64,000 nt of DNA, from contig JASANC010002244.1 in the NCBI GenBank assembly GCA_030248135.1, forward strand, positions 169,587 through 233,586, read 5' to 3'. The position numbers and the translations under genes are program-made. Shown piece after piece: positions 34,276 through 48,409 of the stretch (position 1 is the stretch's first letter; every line of letters starts with the position of its first letter). Source of the stretch: Theristus sp. LFF4_11. Taxonomy: Eukaryota > Nematoda > Chromadorea > Monhysterida > Xyalidae. The notes beneath the pieces were generated by a model. That model did no database searches. It saw only the letters and a program-made list of their open reading frames with translations, and had not been told where the DNA came from.

Positions 34276-37200
34276 ATGTCGAGCGGCAAGAAAACGCTGG
34301 AGCAATTTAGCGTCGACCTATTGCTCGGCGGAACTTCGGCCGCGATTGCGAAAACGACGTGCGCACCGTTGGAGAGAACGAAACTGTTGCTACAGGTGGG
34401 ATTGTGATTCGTCAGAAAAACAGTTATTTTTGGTATTTTTACTGTCGTCATTTCATTTTATTTCGCGAACCGCAGGAACTCCGATAAAACTGCGTGAACA
34501 GCGTATCAAACTGAAACCTTAGTTGTGATTGTTCTGTGCTGTTCTTCTGTTCTGATATTGGCGCTGTTCAAGTGCATGTTTTTGAGCACATGGCGTCATT
34601 TTGGTGCGACTCGTTCGAATAAACAAGCTATACTATTTTCGGTTCTGCGGCGCAGTGCGCGTGACGCGGCAAATCAAAATTGCTGAACTGACGCCGGTCT
34701 CCCTGAGAGGTCGCACGACCGAGTCACTTTGGGCGACTTTGAATTTGCGGCGTCAAGCGGGAAAGTCTGCAAACACCACTGAGTCGCAGAACCAAGAAAA
34801 CTCCAACATCACTCCAATCTCTCCATCATTCCTCACACACCCCGCACATGCGCAGGTGCAACACTCGCAGCCTCAGTTGGCGTCGGCCGACAAGTACAGC
34901 GGCATCGTCGACTGCCTCGTGCGTATACCGCGCGAACAAGGACTGCACGCCTATTGGCGCGGCAACTTCACGAATGTCGCGCGGTACTTCCCGACGCAGG
35001 CGTTGAACTTCGCGTTCAAGGACGAATATCGCAAGCTGTTTCTGGCGGACGTGCCGCGCGAGCGATTCTGGCGATTCTTTGCGGGTATTGTGCGTTTTTG
35101 CGGGTATAGTGGTTTTTACGGGGGTTTTGGTTTTTGCGGGGAGTTTGCTTTTTGCGGGTATTATCGGTTGTTGCGGGTATATTGGTTTTTGCGGGTATAC
35201 CGGTTTTTGCGGGGATTTTGGTGTTTGCGGGTATCGTGGTTTTTGCGGGTATATTGGTTTTTGCGGGGATTTTTTGGTTTAATCGCCTCGAGAGTGGCGC
35301 GCATCACGCTGAGGTTATCCCTCTTCTGCAGCGAATACTGGCTGGGCTGTGCCAAATTGCGCAGAGATTCCTCCACATTCGATTTCGGTTTTTAGATTGG
35401 TAGATTTGGAGCTGTTTCTGACGATGATCGTGCACTCGGCTATACTAACACAGCAATGTTGTACATTTACACTGCAAGTAAACGCTTTTACGAAACATGT
35501 GGTGTGCCTGTATGTTTGTTTGTGGCGTCACTGCGCAACAATTCTCCATGTGGTTTTCCAAGTGCGCGCTCATTGCTCGCGATTTCAACATTCCACTGAC
35601 TTGCGTATGTGTGTGTTGGTTTTCTTCTCTTCAAAGTCGTTTTATTCTCTTCAAAGGCAGCCTAGCGTCCGGCGCTGCCGCCGGCGCCACTTCGTTGTGT
35701 TTCGTCTACCCGCTCGACTTTGCGATGACCCGGCTCGCAGCGGACGTCGGTCATGGGAAACAGGGCACCCGCGAGTTTCGAGGTCTCGCAGACTGCCTAC
35801 GGAAGATCTACGCGCACGATGGAATGCACGGACTGTACCGGTACGAGCCGAACGAATGAACAGCATGTACAGTCTAAAGGAGCATTCATGAAGTAGTATT
35901 TAGTGACCGCGATCTTTTAACACAGCTACGCGTCACTAAATACTGCTTCATGAACGCGCCTTAACTGAATAGCATATCCAGCTAGCTGATCGGTTGGTGA
36001 TCCCGTGCATGCATGCATTGCTGTGCATGAATTGCTGCTGTGGAGGCGGAGTTTGGTTTGCACCAGAATGCATGCATCACGATCACCAACCGATCAGCTA
36101 TTTGCATATGTCATTGAGTTTGACTGTAGTTTCAAGCGATTGTTTTCAGCCAGCGCGAATGCGAGGCATTCATGAAGCTGTATTTAGTGTCAGCGTCGCT
36201 AAAGACTGCTTCATGAATGCCGCTTGAACTCGTACAGAGTACTCGGAAACGCGTCCAGAGAACGCCGTTAAGTGGGGTGCGCCGATCGAGTTTTTTGCTT
36301 GATCCCTCGAATGCACAGACACAAGAGTCTCTCAACGAGTCTACCAGCGAGCAGGCCACGAGGGTTACCACAATGATGTGTGCACGTGGACGTGCGGGGC
36401 TAAAGTCCTGGTCGGAAGATCGTGTACTCTGTTACCGACGACACAGTGTAATCTTGCACACTCGCAAACAAACACACAGGCATACAGTGTGGCCGAATAA
36501 ATATGGCAGTCCGTTTCATCTCAATCAAGGCGAGATTGTGTTGTGATGAAAACAGTGCATGATCTTCAGACAGTCTCTCTGCGCGGCTGATTGGCTGCAT
36601 TTGAATCGCGTGCGCTGATTGGTCTTACCGACCTATTTCATTAAATCAGTGTGCCATAACTGAAATAATCTACAGAGACGCGCGGGACCGTTCATTTTTT
36701 TGGAATCCAAAAAAACCGATTTTTCCAGAGGTTTCTGGGTGTCCCTACAAGGCATCGTCATTTATCGTGCCGCCTATTTTGGTTTTTATGACACGTTCAA
36801 AGCGGAGGTGATGAACGGCAGACAAATGAACTTTTTCGTCGCCTGGGGTCTCGGAATGGTTAGCGTGGTAGTTTTTTTCGGTTTGATTAGGTATCGTTTT
36901 TCTTCTAAATACACTCAATTTCGCTTTTCCGCGTCTGCTACAACGAGTCCATTAGTCGCAGTCGCAGAACCACAAAATAAAATAATAATACAGTATATGT
37001 TCGCGTTATTATCACAAAAAACAAACAAACAAACGGCAGGTCGTCTCGATCTCCGCCGAGCTGTGCGCGTATCCGTGGGATACCGTACGTCGACGGCTGA
37101 TGATGCAGTCTGGGCGACATCGGGATGGCCGTGAATATACAGGCACCGTGGACGCGGTCGCCTCCATCATTCGCAATGAGGGTACTGAGTGATTGGCTGA

Positions 37201-37869
37201 TGGTCATTTCAATGGGGCGCGCTGATTGGCTGATAGTGATTCGAATTTGAGACCGGTCCGGGCGGGCTAGATGAGCGGATTGGCTCTTTTGTCATGAAGC
37301 GGTCAGGTCAGGACGACACCGGGATGGCCGTGAATATACAGGCAACATCAATGCGGTGGCGTCGATCATTCGACTGAAGGTGCAGTTCTGAAGGTCGTAC
37401 TCTGTTGTGTACCGTATTCTGTACTCGTGCAACGGTGTCTGTGGTGAACATTGCCGCAAATTTCTTTCTTTTCTTTCTTTTATCAAAATCTGAAAAAAAT
37501 GCGTACTCACCGTTCGTGGCGACAGATTCACCACCAGACCCGTCGGCACGGGTTTCGTCACAGTACTGTTGCACAAATAAGCACACACAAAGTATGAAAT
37601 CAGCCCGCGTGTCAATGTTTCTGTGGTTGTTTCTGGCTGTCAAAATTATTCTGTTATAACAGAGTGCACTGTTTTCAGACCAGGACTTTGTGGTCTATTT
37701 ATTCGAACGTGTCTGACAGAAATGACGTCAGACACTTCCCATTTTTCGAACACATTCTCCAGGAGCCCGCGCTTTGTACCGCGGTGCGCTTGCCAATGCG
37801 GTTCGCGCGGTCGGCAGCGGCATGGTGCTCGCGTTGTATGACGAGTTCCACAAATACGTCAAACTTTAG
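34276..37869 (+). CDS. SLC25A4: ADP/ATP translocase (adenine nucleotide carrier)
   Basis: Exons: 34276-34395, 34856-35084, 35657-35840, 36729-36858, 37040-37181, 37763-37869; 912 bases, 303 residues, the usual length. The protein sits in the mitochondrial inner membrane and exchanges ADP for ATP. Three carrier repeats each carry the signature: [11 protein letters not shown] in repeat 1, [13 protein letters not shown] in repeat 2 and [16 protein letters not shown] in repeat 3. Other family blocks are [39 protein letters not shown] and FGFYDTF. The carrier hallmark is normally RRRMMM after YPFD; here it reads WD and RRRLMM, an unusual change. The symbol marks the family; which of several nematode or other paralogues it is cannot be told. 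A partial second copy of exon 5 follows in the next intron. Confidence 0.95.
34640..34800 (+). mobile_element. MITE family C, diverged copy
   Basis: GGTTCTGCGGCGCAGTGCG and CACTGAGTCGCAGAACC form inverted ends around a body with GTGACGCGGCAAATCAAAAT. It lies in the first intron of the carrier gene. Confidence 0.6.
35085..35280 (+). repeat. Minisatellite starting at the carrier exon 2 donor
   Basis: About eleven imperfect units of GCGGGTATATTGGTTTTT directly downstream of the true donor (GCGG|GTATTG). Most units re-create a GGGTAT donor-like motif. Confidence 0.85.
35876..35962. mobile_element. Foldback MITE family B, reference copy
   Basis: The cleanest copy: AAAGGAGCATTCATGAAGTA at left, TACTGCTTCATGAACGCGCC at right, inner arms TATTTAGTGACC and CGCGTCACTAAATA. 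It lies in carrier intron 3. Confidence 0.8.
35966..36130. mobile_element. Foldback MITE family A, copy 2
   Basis: CATATCCAGCTAGCTGATCG and CCGATCAGCTATTTGCATAT form the arms; GGCGGAGTTTGGTTTGCACC is the family core. Family B copies lie on both sides. Confidence 0.75.
36162..36225. mobile_element. Foldback MITE family B, short copy
   Basis: GAGGCATTCATGAAGCTGTA pairs with GACTGCTTCATGAATGCCGC with almost no loop. Confidence 0.7.
37308..37380 (+). pseudogene. Partial duplicate of carrier exon 5
   Basis: Reads GACACCGGGATGGCCGTGAA then TATACAGGC, as in exon 5 at 37108-37140, followed by a diverged version of its end (GCGGTGGCGTCGATCATTCG). It lacks the start of the exon including the RRRLMM motif, so it could not serve as a normal alternative exon. 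The GT after GACTGAAG might act as a donor. Confidence 0.8.
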
Positions 37870-40648
37870 TTTTTTTGGACGTTTGGGATGTTGCGGGCCA
37901 TAAGGTGCGGGCGAGCGGGCTTGCAGTCCTGCAATTTCTTGGTTTTTTCAGTCCCGCAGGCCCGGTCCACAAACCCCTAAAAGGCCCCAGGCCGACCGGC
38001 AAGCGAAAGTATGGCCCGCAACGTCTCTAGTTTGGACAGAAGTGCTTTTTGTGATTGGGCCATTTTATCCGAGTTTTTGGTCGCCAACTCAGGTACATTT
38101 CGGCGCTAGTTAACTTGCTGTTATTCTGCTTTGACGGTATTATTCATACCTTGTTAGTTTTATTAGGCTGTGTTCACATTGAAGCAGTTTTTTTTGGAGC
38201 CATGACTTTGTTATTGTTGCAATTTGGACATTTCACTTTATATTCTGCTCATTTGTCTTATTCTTGTAACTGAAACTTTGCGGCCTTAGCTGCGGTATTC
38301 TCTAGTGCTTGTGTTTTGCAGTCACTAAATTGCATGTCATTTCAGTTAACCTATTTCACGAAGCACCAATCCCCTGTTATGTGTTATAAAATGGTGCACT
38401 TTATATCACATTTCAGTTATGTATCTTGTAGCTTCATTTTTTGAAACGGTATGCTTTTCGTCCTGCTTTTCTATCCATCCACACAATACGTAGATTAATG
38501 CGCTGTGAAATAGATAACTGAAGTGACATGCAACTACTTCAGTCTAGTCACCTGGGGCTGAGCGATGCCACACCAATGTGATTTTCAAACTTTCATTTTT
38601 TATTCCCTCGTTTTGCTTTTGTTAGTTTGTTAGTTTGTTGTCAGAAAAACATTTGTTTGGTAGTTTCTCAAATGGTCCAGCTTGCTGGTGCTAACTCTGA
38701 TAATACTTTATGAATATCAGAATAAGATTTTCAAATGAAATAGAATGAACGAGCGGTGGAGAAAATATCGCGACGTTTTTTAACTAAATTTCAGATTTAG
38801 TGCAAACTCCAATCAGACAGATTAATCAATCAGAATGTATTGAATGTATAGTATCAGAACGAACTTGGAATTTGTTGTATATACTTGTTTTAGTAAAAAC
38901 TTTGCGCTCACTCAAGCAAGATTATACCGGCCCAAAAACCGCAATATATGGCTTGTCAGCGCAATGTTCTTTTACGTGCAGTAAACTCTAAAACCCTCGA
39001 GCCTAAATTCGAACGCAGAATAGTTGTCATCTGTGGCATAGCCGAAATAACCAACGAAATAAAACTTCACAAACCAAACGCACAAACGAAATGATGCACC
39101 GAAAAAGTCGTCTGCTACTAAACACTGGGTCAGACGCAGTAGAATATACATGTACCTCAACCCACTGCAATTTCAAGTAAAAACCAGCTTTTCTCTGGAC
39201 CTTCAAATGATGCTGAAAAAATGAACAATGTTCTAACGCCCGTTTCGTACAAAAAAATTAACTGAAAGTTATGCAAACAAACAATGATTTTTTATATGAA
39301 CGTTATTGTATTCATTTGCTGAATCTTCTGGTCAAAAAATCCAAAGTATGCAAGTTTAAAAACATTAAGGAAAACTTGAGTCCGGCCATTCTGATTGGCC
39401 ACATCATCCCGCCCTGTGGGACGAATCAGTGAGCCGCGACTTCAAAAGCAACCATTCAGCGAGCGTCATCGCGCACAATTTATAATCTATCTATATTATT
39501 AAATTTACAAAGTGTCTGTGCGTGTGTGGCACTTTTGTGCAATTTGAATTGGCGCTCATTTTTGCTATTTAAGAAAACTCCATCTCAATTTCCTTAACCT
39601 ATTTTTTATTAATGCCAGTTGAGATTGTTTTCTCAAAACGTCGCTCTTCATAGCTGGAGTCATCATGATACTCTTTGGACAACAGAGACAGTTCAGCGCA
39701 GCATAGGCAAATGGAAGCGTGGCTGATCAAAACTTGATGATCGACTGGGAAAGATGTAACAAAACCGTCTTTGAAAAAAGTTTGAACTTTTTGTTTTTAG
39801 AAATCGGGTTGCAAAACGCACATCGACATCGGCATTGCAAGTTGCACTTTGGATTCAAAACAAGTAAATTTCATTGAAATTGATACTCCATGTTTCATTT
39901 TCAAATTGATACTCCATGGTTATGAGCGATAATTTCAACGTAACGCACGATGGGCAACTGGCAATTGTTGCTGCTCAAAACTTGAGCGGCTGCGAAAGAT
40001 GTAACAAAACCGTCTTTGAAAAAAGTTAGTTTTTTAATTGGGTCGAAATGGTATTTACCATTCATTTTCACTTTGCAAAATGTTTGGGTCATGTTGGGGT
40101 AAACGGGTAAAAAGAAGCAATGACTGCAAAACGAAATTATAAACGTCACTTTTTTTGTTTCTTCTATTCATTTTCACTTTAGAAAAAAGGCTTGGCTTAT
40201 GTTGGGTAATCGGGTAAAAGAAGCATTAGCTTTTTAAAACGGGTATTTTTTAATGAAAAAAACGTTAATTTTTGTATTTTTTATTCAATCTTACTTAACT
40301 TACAAAAAGGCTTGACTTAGGGTGAACGGGTAAAAATAGCAAAATCATAAACTTCGCATTTTCACTTTACAGAAAAGGCTTGGCTTAGGTAAACGGGTAA
40401 AAATAGCAAAATCATAAACTGCGCATTTTTTATTTATTTAAATACAATAAAAAAATTGTATTGTAGGCGACTTCACGTCAGCACAAGGTAAATTTACTTC
40501 TGGGTTATTTATCAGTAAACGTTACTGTTTTTTTCTTTCTAAGTCAATGCCACTTCACCAAGGTTTGGCATTGATTAAGCCACATAAGCTCGGGTCAATA
40601 GGCTAGTAGTGGTTGAAAAGAGCAACGCAGCCGCACGGGAATCAAGCT
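37870..40648. other. Intergenic region between the carrier and first methyltransferase
   Basis: No gene recognised. From about 39,500 it holds diverged tandem and dispersed duplications, listed separately. Nothing could be assigned in 38,000-39,480. Confidence 0.4.
39725..40440 (+). repeat. Cluster of duplicated and tandem segments
   Basis: GAAAGATGTAACAAAACCGT followed by CTTTGAAAAAAG occurs at about 39749 and 39995. GAAATTGATACTCCATG-like sequence is doubled at about 39875-39918. Four diverged units with AAAAGGCTTGGCTTA and CGGGTAAAAA follow from 40060 to 40430. Confidence 0.7.
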
Positions 40649-42969
40649 ATGAGCAGAGAGCCAGCTCCCGCTTACAGTGACAGTGACTCGGAGGACAATG
40701 ACGACCACGATGACACTGCGGAAAGCGAACAAGATGAGAACTTTGCGAAAATGCCGACATTCGAGCCGTCTGATCACCGGACAACGTTTGACGCGCGAGC
40801 CTATTTGAACGACTTTTATCTGGCACCGGATGCCGAAGGTTGGTGAACGTTTTTGGATTGCCGTTTCTAAGCAGACTCAGAGTTTGTTTTCCATGGCTCC
40901 CGAAATGTGTCTGTAAAATAAGAGCATTGTGTCCACAGCACGACGTTCTTTTGTACCCAGTAGACGGTCATGTATTTCTTTAATAGAAAAATTACATGCT
41001 CCCGCTTTTTGACGATGTTTTGTCACGTGATAGCGTTATTTTACAATTCGCGCCACAACCCGCCACAATATCGGTAGACCGAACAAGAAGACACTATTAT
41101 TCAACGTTCGAAAACGGGAACATCAAGCCGAAATGTTGCAGTTCTGTTCGTAACACTGCTCGATCGGTCGTCTCGATTGACTCTGAAATTGTTATTTCTC
41201 TCAAATCCCCATAATCTTCCGAACAAAGGCGCCATGAACACGATCGTGTTCTTTCTGCCGGTGATGGCGGCACGGATCGGCGTCGTAAACCCCGGCGGTG
41301 CACTGCTCGACTTTGGCTGTGGGCCGACGGTGCACGTCGCCGCCGCACTTCGGCGTCATTTTGAGCGCGTCTTTCTCGCCGATTTCAACGCGGACAACCG
41401 GGAAGAAGTAACGAAAAGGGATTTTATTGTTTTATTTCTTGTGATTGCCACGAGAACAGACGAGCAAAAATTGCACACAAGTAGCCGAGACGAAAGACGT
41501 GTCTTGTGGCAATTCGTGGTTTCGTTGACAACGGCTAGACGTAAAATATGGAAATGCTACCGTGTGGTTGTAAACACGCAAAAACTTGATTGTCTGCTTC
41601 TTCAAACGTGTCCAATTATGTGTCCTCTTATGGCCTCTTATGTGTCCGCCTGGGTGTCCCACGTGTGTCAGTGACCCGGAAGGTGGCCTGAAACGTCATG
41701 TGTGGAGCCACTTCTACTATTGGACATTGGACAAACTTTTTTACACGTCGTTTGAAGCGGGTCATTTTTCCCTACACTGACATTCACCAAATCCTAAGTT
41801 TTTTCGACTCCAACCTCCAGATTTGTCGATGGTGGAAAAACGACACCTCAACACCGGACTGCGCCCCGTTCGACTGGTCGGCCGTCCTGAACTGGGTCCG
41901 CCTGATCGAGGCAAACGATCTCGAAGTCGACGACCTGATCAAGGAGACTCGGGCGAAAATCCGCGGTGTCCTCGACTGTGACGCCCTAAAATCTCCGGCA
42001 ATAATCGGCGTTCACAAACTCGACGACGGCGTCACGGTGCCCGAGCAGTTTGACGTGGTCGCCAGTGTTTTCTGCCTGGAGTACGCGACGACGACGAAAC
42101 AGCAGTATTTCGAGTGAGTTTCTGTGCATGATTTGGTTGTTTATGCTGATTTCCGGTTGATATTGGCTGCATGAACAATTATTATGAGGTCGTTCAAAGG
42201 CGCTGATGAAGAAATTGGGATATTATGGATTTTTTAGGTTCTCAGCCTCGATGCGTGTGCAGATGTTGCACGGAAATTATGTGGTTTCAATCTTTATGGG
42301 GCAATTCAAAATAGCCTATAAGTGACTCGGGCTTATTTAGGGCACTCGGATCACTTTGCCAATTTTGAATTCCCGCGTCATGCTAGATTTCCTTATACCG
42401 ATTTCGATATTTTCGTGGGGGGGGAGTCAAGACAAGCAACTGAGACAACAACATTGCACGCCATTCATGTGTGACACCCTTGGCTATACTCTTCAATGTC
42501 CACGAATGTAACCGCGGATTATCATTGCGAGTCCAGTCGAACTCTAAATTATAGGGAATCAGCTGATTTGTTGAACGTACGGTATGCATGCTTTCTGTGC
42601 AAACCAAACTCCGCCCCCATACAGCAATGCCTGCCCCAAAAGCATGCATATCGTACTCCCAACCAATCAGCTGACTCCCTATAATTTAGAGTTCTACTGT
42701 ATGAACAGTCTTTTTTCAGAGCAGTCCGAAACGTCGGCGCGCTTGTCCGTCCAAGCGGCTGGCTCCTGCTGGGCGGAGTGCTGCACGAGCGCAGCTATTG
42801 GACGAACGGCTGTCGCTATCGATGCCACTATCTCCGTCGTCGGCACGTGCACGACGCGCTACACGCGGCCGGCTTTCCGACCAATCAGCGTGCGGAAGGC
42901 GGAGCCAATTTCAAATACGTCGAACGCGAGGAGGTCTTCCTTTTGGTGGTGCAGAAAAGGAACTGTTGA
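40649..42969 (+). CDS. NNMT/PNMT-family small-molecule N-methyltransferase, paralogue 1
   Basis: Exons: 40649-40838, 41229-41407, 41821-42113, 42720-42969; 912 bases, 303 residues. The class I methyltransferase fold of the NNMT/PNMT/TEMT family uses S-adenosylmethionine to methylate small amines or related substrates; the substrate here is unknown. The family start is visible as FDARAYLNDFY, preceded by a very acidic N-terminus (SDSDSEDNDDHDD). The SAM-binding motif I is ALLDFGCGPTVHVA, followed by FLADFNADNREE. The C-terminal half has FDVVASVFCLEYATT and VGALVRPSGWLLLGGVLHE. NNMT-like members are usually about 260-290 residues. Exon 4 starts 17 bases after a family A foldback element. The second paralogue follows 850 bases downstream on the same strand. 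Confidence 0.88.
42250..42383 (+). mobile_element. MITE family C, truncated copy
   Basis: ATTATGTGGTTTCAATCTTT through CCAATTTTGAATTCCCGCGT, in the last intron of the first methyltransferase. Confidence 0.65.
42533..42702. mobile_element. Foldback MITE family A, copy 3
   Basis: CAGTCGAACTCTAAATTATA and TATAATTTAGAGTTCTACTG are the arms; GGGAATCAGCTGATT and AATCAGCTGACTCCC pair inside. It ends 17 bases before methyltransferase exon 4. Confidence 0.85.
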
Positions 42970-43818
42970 CGAAAATCAACATGTGTACACTAATCGATTT
43001 CCTGTGATAGAGAACAAAAGTACCAATTGCGGATATGTGCGTTGTGCGGATGTGTACATACAGCAGCTGTCGTTGTGCAACCATCACCACCAACCAACCA
43101 ACACTACTGATGAAGTTTTCTGGATATGGCTGCTTCGAAAATATTCTTGCTCTCTGAAATGTTGCAATAACATTGATGACATAATAGTCCAACCCACTGA
43201 CACACACACCAAAACAACCAGCGCGCGTGCCTATGGTTCTGCGCGTGCGCGCGCCGGTTTCGCGCAAAAAGTGTGTTGCACCTATATTGGAAGCGAGCGA
43301 ACTTATTGTACCAACCCAACCCAGATGTGTCAAAAACATACACATACCCGTGACATTCTCCGCTTCTAGTGCTATGGGTGTGAAAATGTGCGCCTGAAAA
43401 ACCGGCCCCGCGTGACTGTCTTCTTTGACATCAACATTTCGTGTAATTCCGTGAAATGTCGGACTGGACCAAAACACCACACTCTCAGTCTCTTGTTTGG
43501 TGCACATATAAACTTGCCATCACATCGTGTTGTATCTGTGTTGTTGCTTTCGAATCGTCGTTGTCAGTTTGCTTTTTCAAAAATCTATTCCACTGTGTTT
43601 CGAACGGGCGCCTCTGCAAACTTGTATAAAGACGGAACTTATTATTAGGTAAACTGACTGTTGTGCGTATCTCATGGAAATAGAAAAAAACAAATAAATA
43701 ACCGGATCGAAAATCGTGCAGTTGAATTGATGACTAAAGTGACCCTTCAGATGTGAGCGCACCCAGAGCCGAAAGAAAAAAAACTCAACGAAAAAAACAG
43801 TTCATTCCAACAAAAATC
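42970..43818. other. Intergenic region between the two methyltransferases
   Basis: No gene seen. It has GCGC-rich inverted motifs near 43220-43265 and a possible family F-type repeat. It probably includes the promoter of the second paralogue. Confidence 0.35.
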
Positions 43819-46173
<2,355 letters not shown>

Positions 46174-46493
46174 AGTCGTAATTCGCTGAAAAAGGGTGTT
46201 CTGAAAAACACTTTTGTATAAAAATGTAGGTATGGTAAACGCGTTTTAACACAGCCGTTTTTGTAACTGCCGGCTTAGTGGTTTTTTTCCCGGCAAATAT
46301 GAATATGGTACCCATGGGGTCTCTGTTCGTCCTGTTACTATTTTTTTGCAAATGACAGGTTCCGAGGAAAAGTGATTCCGTGCTAGCTAGCACACATATT
46401 GAATACACATTCATTAGCAATGTCATTCATATCGTTGCGGTGTACATTGTACGCTAGTTTTGTCGTTTTGTGCTGTATTGCGTGGATTGTGTG

Positions 46494-47201
46494 TCAACTT
46501 TGCCACTAAAAAAGCCGCATCTTTGCCACTGGTATAACTGCTGGTAATTGTGCCTGCATGCATGCAACTTTGCCACAAACAATGCACGTTATAAGATGCA
46601 GCCGCAACTTTGCCACTACAGGGTGTTTGTTGCTTTCACGCAATTCTGCTATTTCTGACACCCGCATTAAAGAACACTGAAATAAATGGTTTTGTATTTA
46701 TTTTCATTCGATTTACTTGCAGTCAGATGTTGTCATATTATGTAGCAAACAAATCTAGATTCACTGATCGTAACGAGCAGTCACTGTCAGTGTTAGGCAA
46801 ACTTGTTGACACGTTCTTACACGACATGACTCCAATTAAGATCGAGAAGCCTTAGGACACCCACTGAACATCTTCATCACTCAGTTGTGCGACGTTGTTT
46901 TGTTATTGCCTAATTCACTTGTATTGGCAACCGACTTCTGTAGGTTACCTAAGGCTTCGCAAGCCTTTTATCAAGGAAAAAACACCCGAAACACACAGGC
47001 TTTAAGTAGCTCTGAAATCAGCGCAGGTGTGAGTGGGACCTTCGTCCTATTTCTATTTACCAATTCGACATTTCATTTATTCTTACAAACAATTTATTTC
47101 AGTGCTGTAAATTTCAACACCCTGTAGTGGCAAAGTTGCCATTATTAGCAGTTATATACCAGTGGCAAAGATGCGGCCCCTTTCTAGTGGCAAAGTTGAC
47201 C
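46494..47201. mobile_element. TIR element with TTTGCCACT ends (outer element)
   Basis: The left end GTCAACTTTGCCACTAAAAA and following GCATCTTTGCCACTGGTATA pair with the right end, which reads TATACCAGTGGCAAAGATGC then CTAGTGGCAAAGTTGAC. CAACTTTGCCAC recurs inside each arm. It is interrupted by another element at 46619-47124. Confidence 0.8.
46619..47124. mobile_element. Tc1/mariner-like non-autonomous element (inner element)
   Basis: Starts CAGGGTGTTTGTTG and ends TTTCAACACCCTG, with TA on both sides (46617-46618, 47125-47126). Removing it rejoins the outer element's GCCACTAGTGGC-type arm sequence. No transposase frame is present in its 506 bases. Confidence 0.8.
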
Positions 47202-47714
47202 AAGTACCTATTGCGTGTGGATGTGTGTTTTGTACAAACGGTAATTAAAAATTGGTATTGAATACAATCTATATTTATTGCGACCGGTGATTGAAAGATT
47301 CTATGGTCTAGGTAATCAGAAGACATGACATAAAAAACCACCAGAGGCCCATCACGGTACACCGTCAACGTTTCGAAGTATTGAAGAGACAAACCTCCGA
47401 TGCAAAAGATCGGTTACCGAAGCACCGCTTCAAACGTTTCAGACGTCAAATGCGGCAACCACTCAATTCAACATCCGAAAGAACTCTGGTCTTCATTGAC
47501 AAAACTCGCATTTCAAACCTTTCCAACATTGTCTCCGCCCCCGGACACAAAACCGGCGACCTAACTAACCTTCCTAACTAGCTGAATGACGACCAAATGG
47601 TAGTGGTAGCTGGCTCGCAGCCGTTATCCTCGTTGTCGTGGCGTGGTGTTCTGTTGACCTTAGCTACATTCTGTTTGGCAAAAGTGCATAAGCAGACGTG
47701 AAGGGAAACTATAT

Positions 47715-47947
47715 GACCTATTTTTTTAAACGTGTCCCACTGAAATGACGCCATGTGCCGCTAAACATGCGCTTGCCGTTCACAGCAAACCAGACTTTCC
47801 GTTTAACTGTTTCTTCCTGCAAACAAATGGTGAATGTCGAATCAGTCACACCAAAAACTAACATTTTACTGCCTACTTTGACAAACGGGCGTTTTTAAAG
47901 CAAATGGCGTCATTTTAGTCAGGACACGTTTGAATAAATCCACAATA
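47715..47947 (+). mobile_element. MITE family E, copy 2
   Basis: CCTATTTTTTTAAACGTGTC at left and GGACACGTTTGAATAAATCC at right are inverted ends; it matches 32514-32745 in reverse. End fragments also occur near 34586-34625 and 37690-37735. Confidence 0.75.
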
Positions 47948-48034
47948 GTTTCTATGTGAAGGGAATTTTATGTGACAAGTACAAATAGCCCGACAGGGCC
48001 ATAGATGATTCTACTCTACAATATGATTGAGTAA

Positions 48035-48296
48035 ATAGGGCACTCCTTGTGATATCCATCAAGGCGGGATTCGTCGCAGACTAGGAGTTGTCTTTTTCAA
48101 GAATGCAGAGCCATCTCCCAATCACGTGTGCCAGGAAGAAAGAATGAGCAGAATAGCGCGAAGACTCAATTATTAGCTTAAAAACACGTCAAATTTGACA
48201 CACAGTTGTGTTTCTGAACGTCGTTTTTCTTCCTTTCAAATTTCGCGCGCTCCTTGCGCCCTGAGAAAAGCTGCCATGTTTGCTCGGCCATTCCGT
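48035..48296 (+). mobile_element. MITE family D, copy 2
   Basis: CAAGGCGGGATTCGTCGCAG, then CAGACTAGGAGTTGTCTTTT, ending CTCGGCCATTCCGTA. It matches 33814-34078 along its length but lacks a clear left terminus. Confidence 0.65.
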
Positions 48297-48409
48297 ACCA
48301 ATTTTGACATCCCGCGTCATGCGTGAAACTGTTTAGACCAAAATAAAAGATAATATTAAAATAGATTTTTACTTTTTAGGTACTTTGGTATGTTTGTCGG
48401 CCACGCAAT

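Larger units (their letters stand above)
47202..48409. other. Repeat-bearing intergenic region
   Basis: Contains MITE family E (47715-47947), family D (48035-48296) and a family C remnant (48297-48350). No gene recognised. Confidence 0.45.

Noticed and set aside
35079..35376. Open frames with repeating VFAGIL or RKNQYT-like units
   Set aside because: Products of the donor-derived minisatellite in the carrier intron, not conserved protein.
39480..39620. Possible Helitron-type end (TCTATATTATTAAATTTAC)
   Set aside because: Only a short resemblance; no 3' hairpin and CTRR end could be located.
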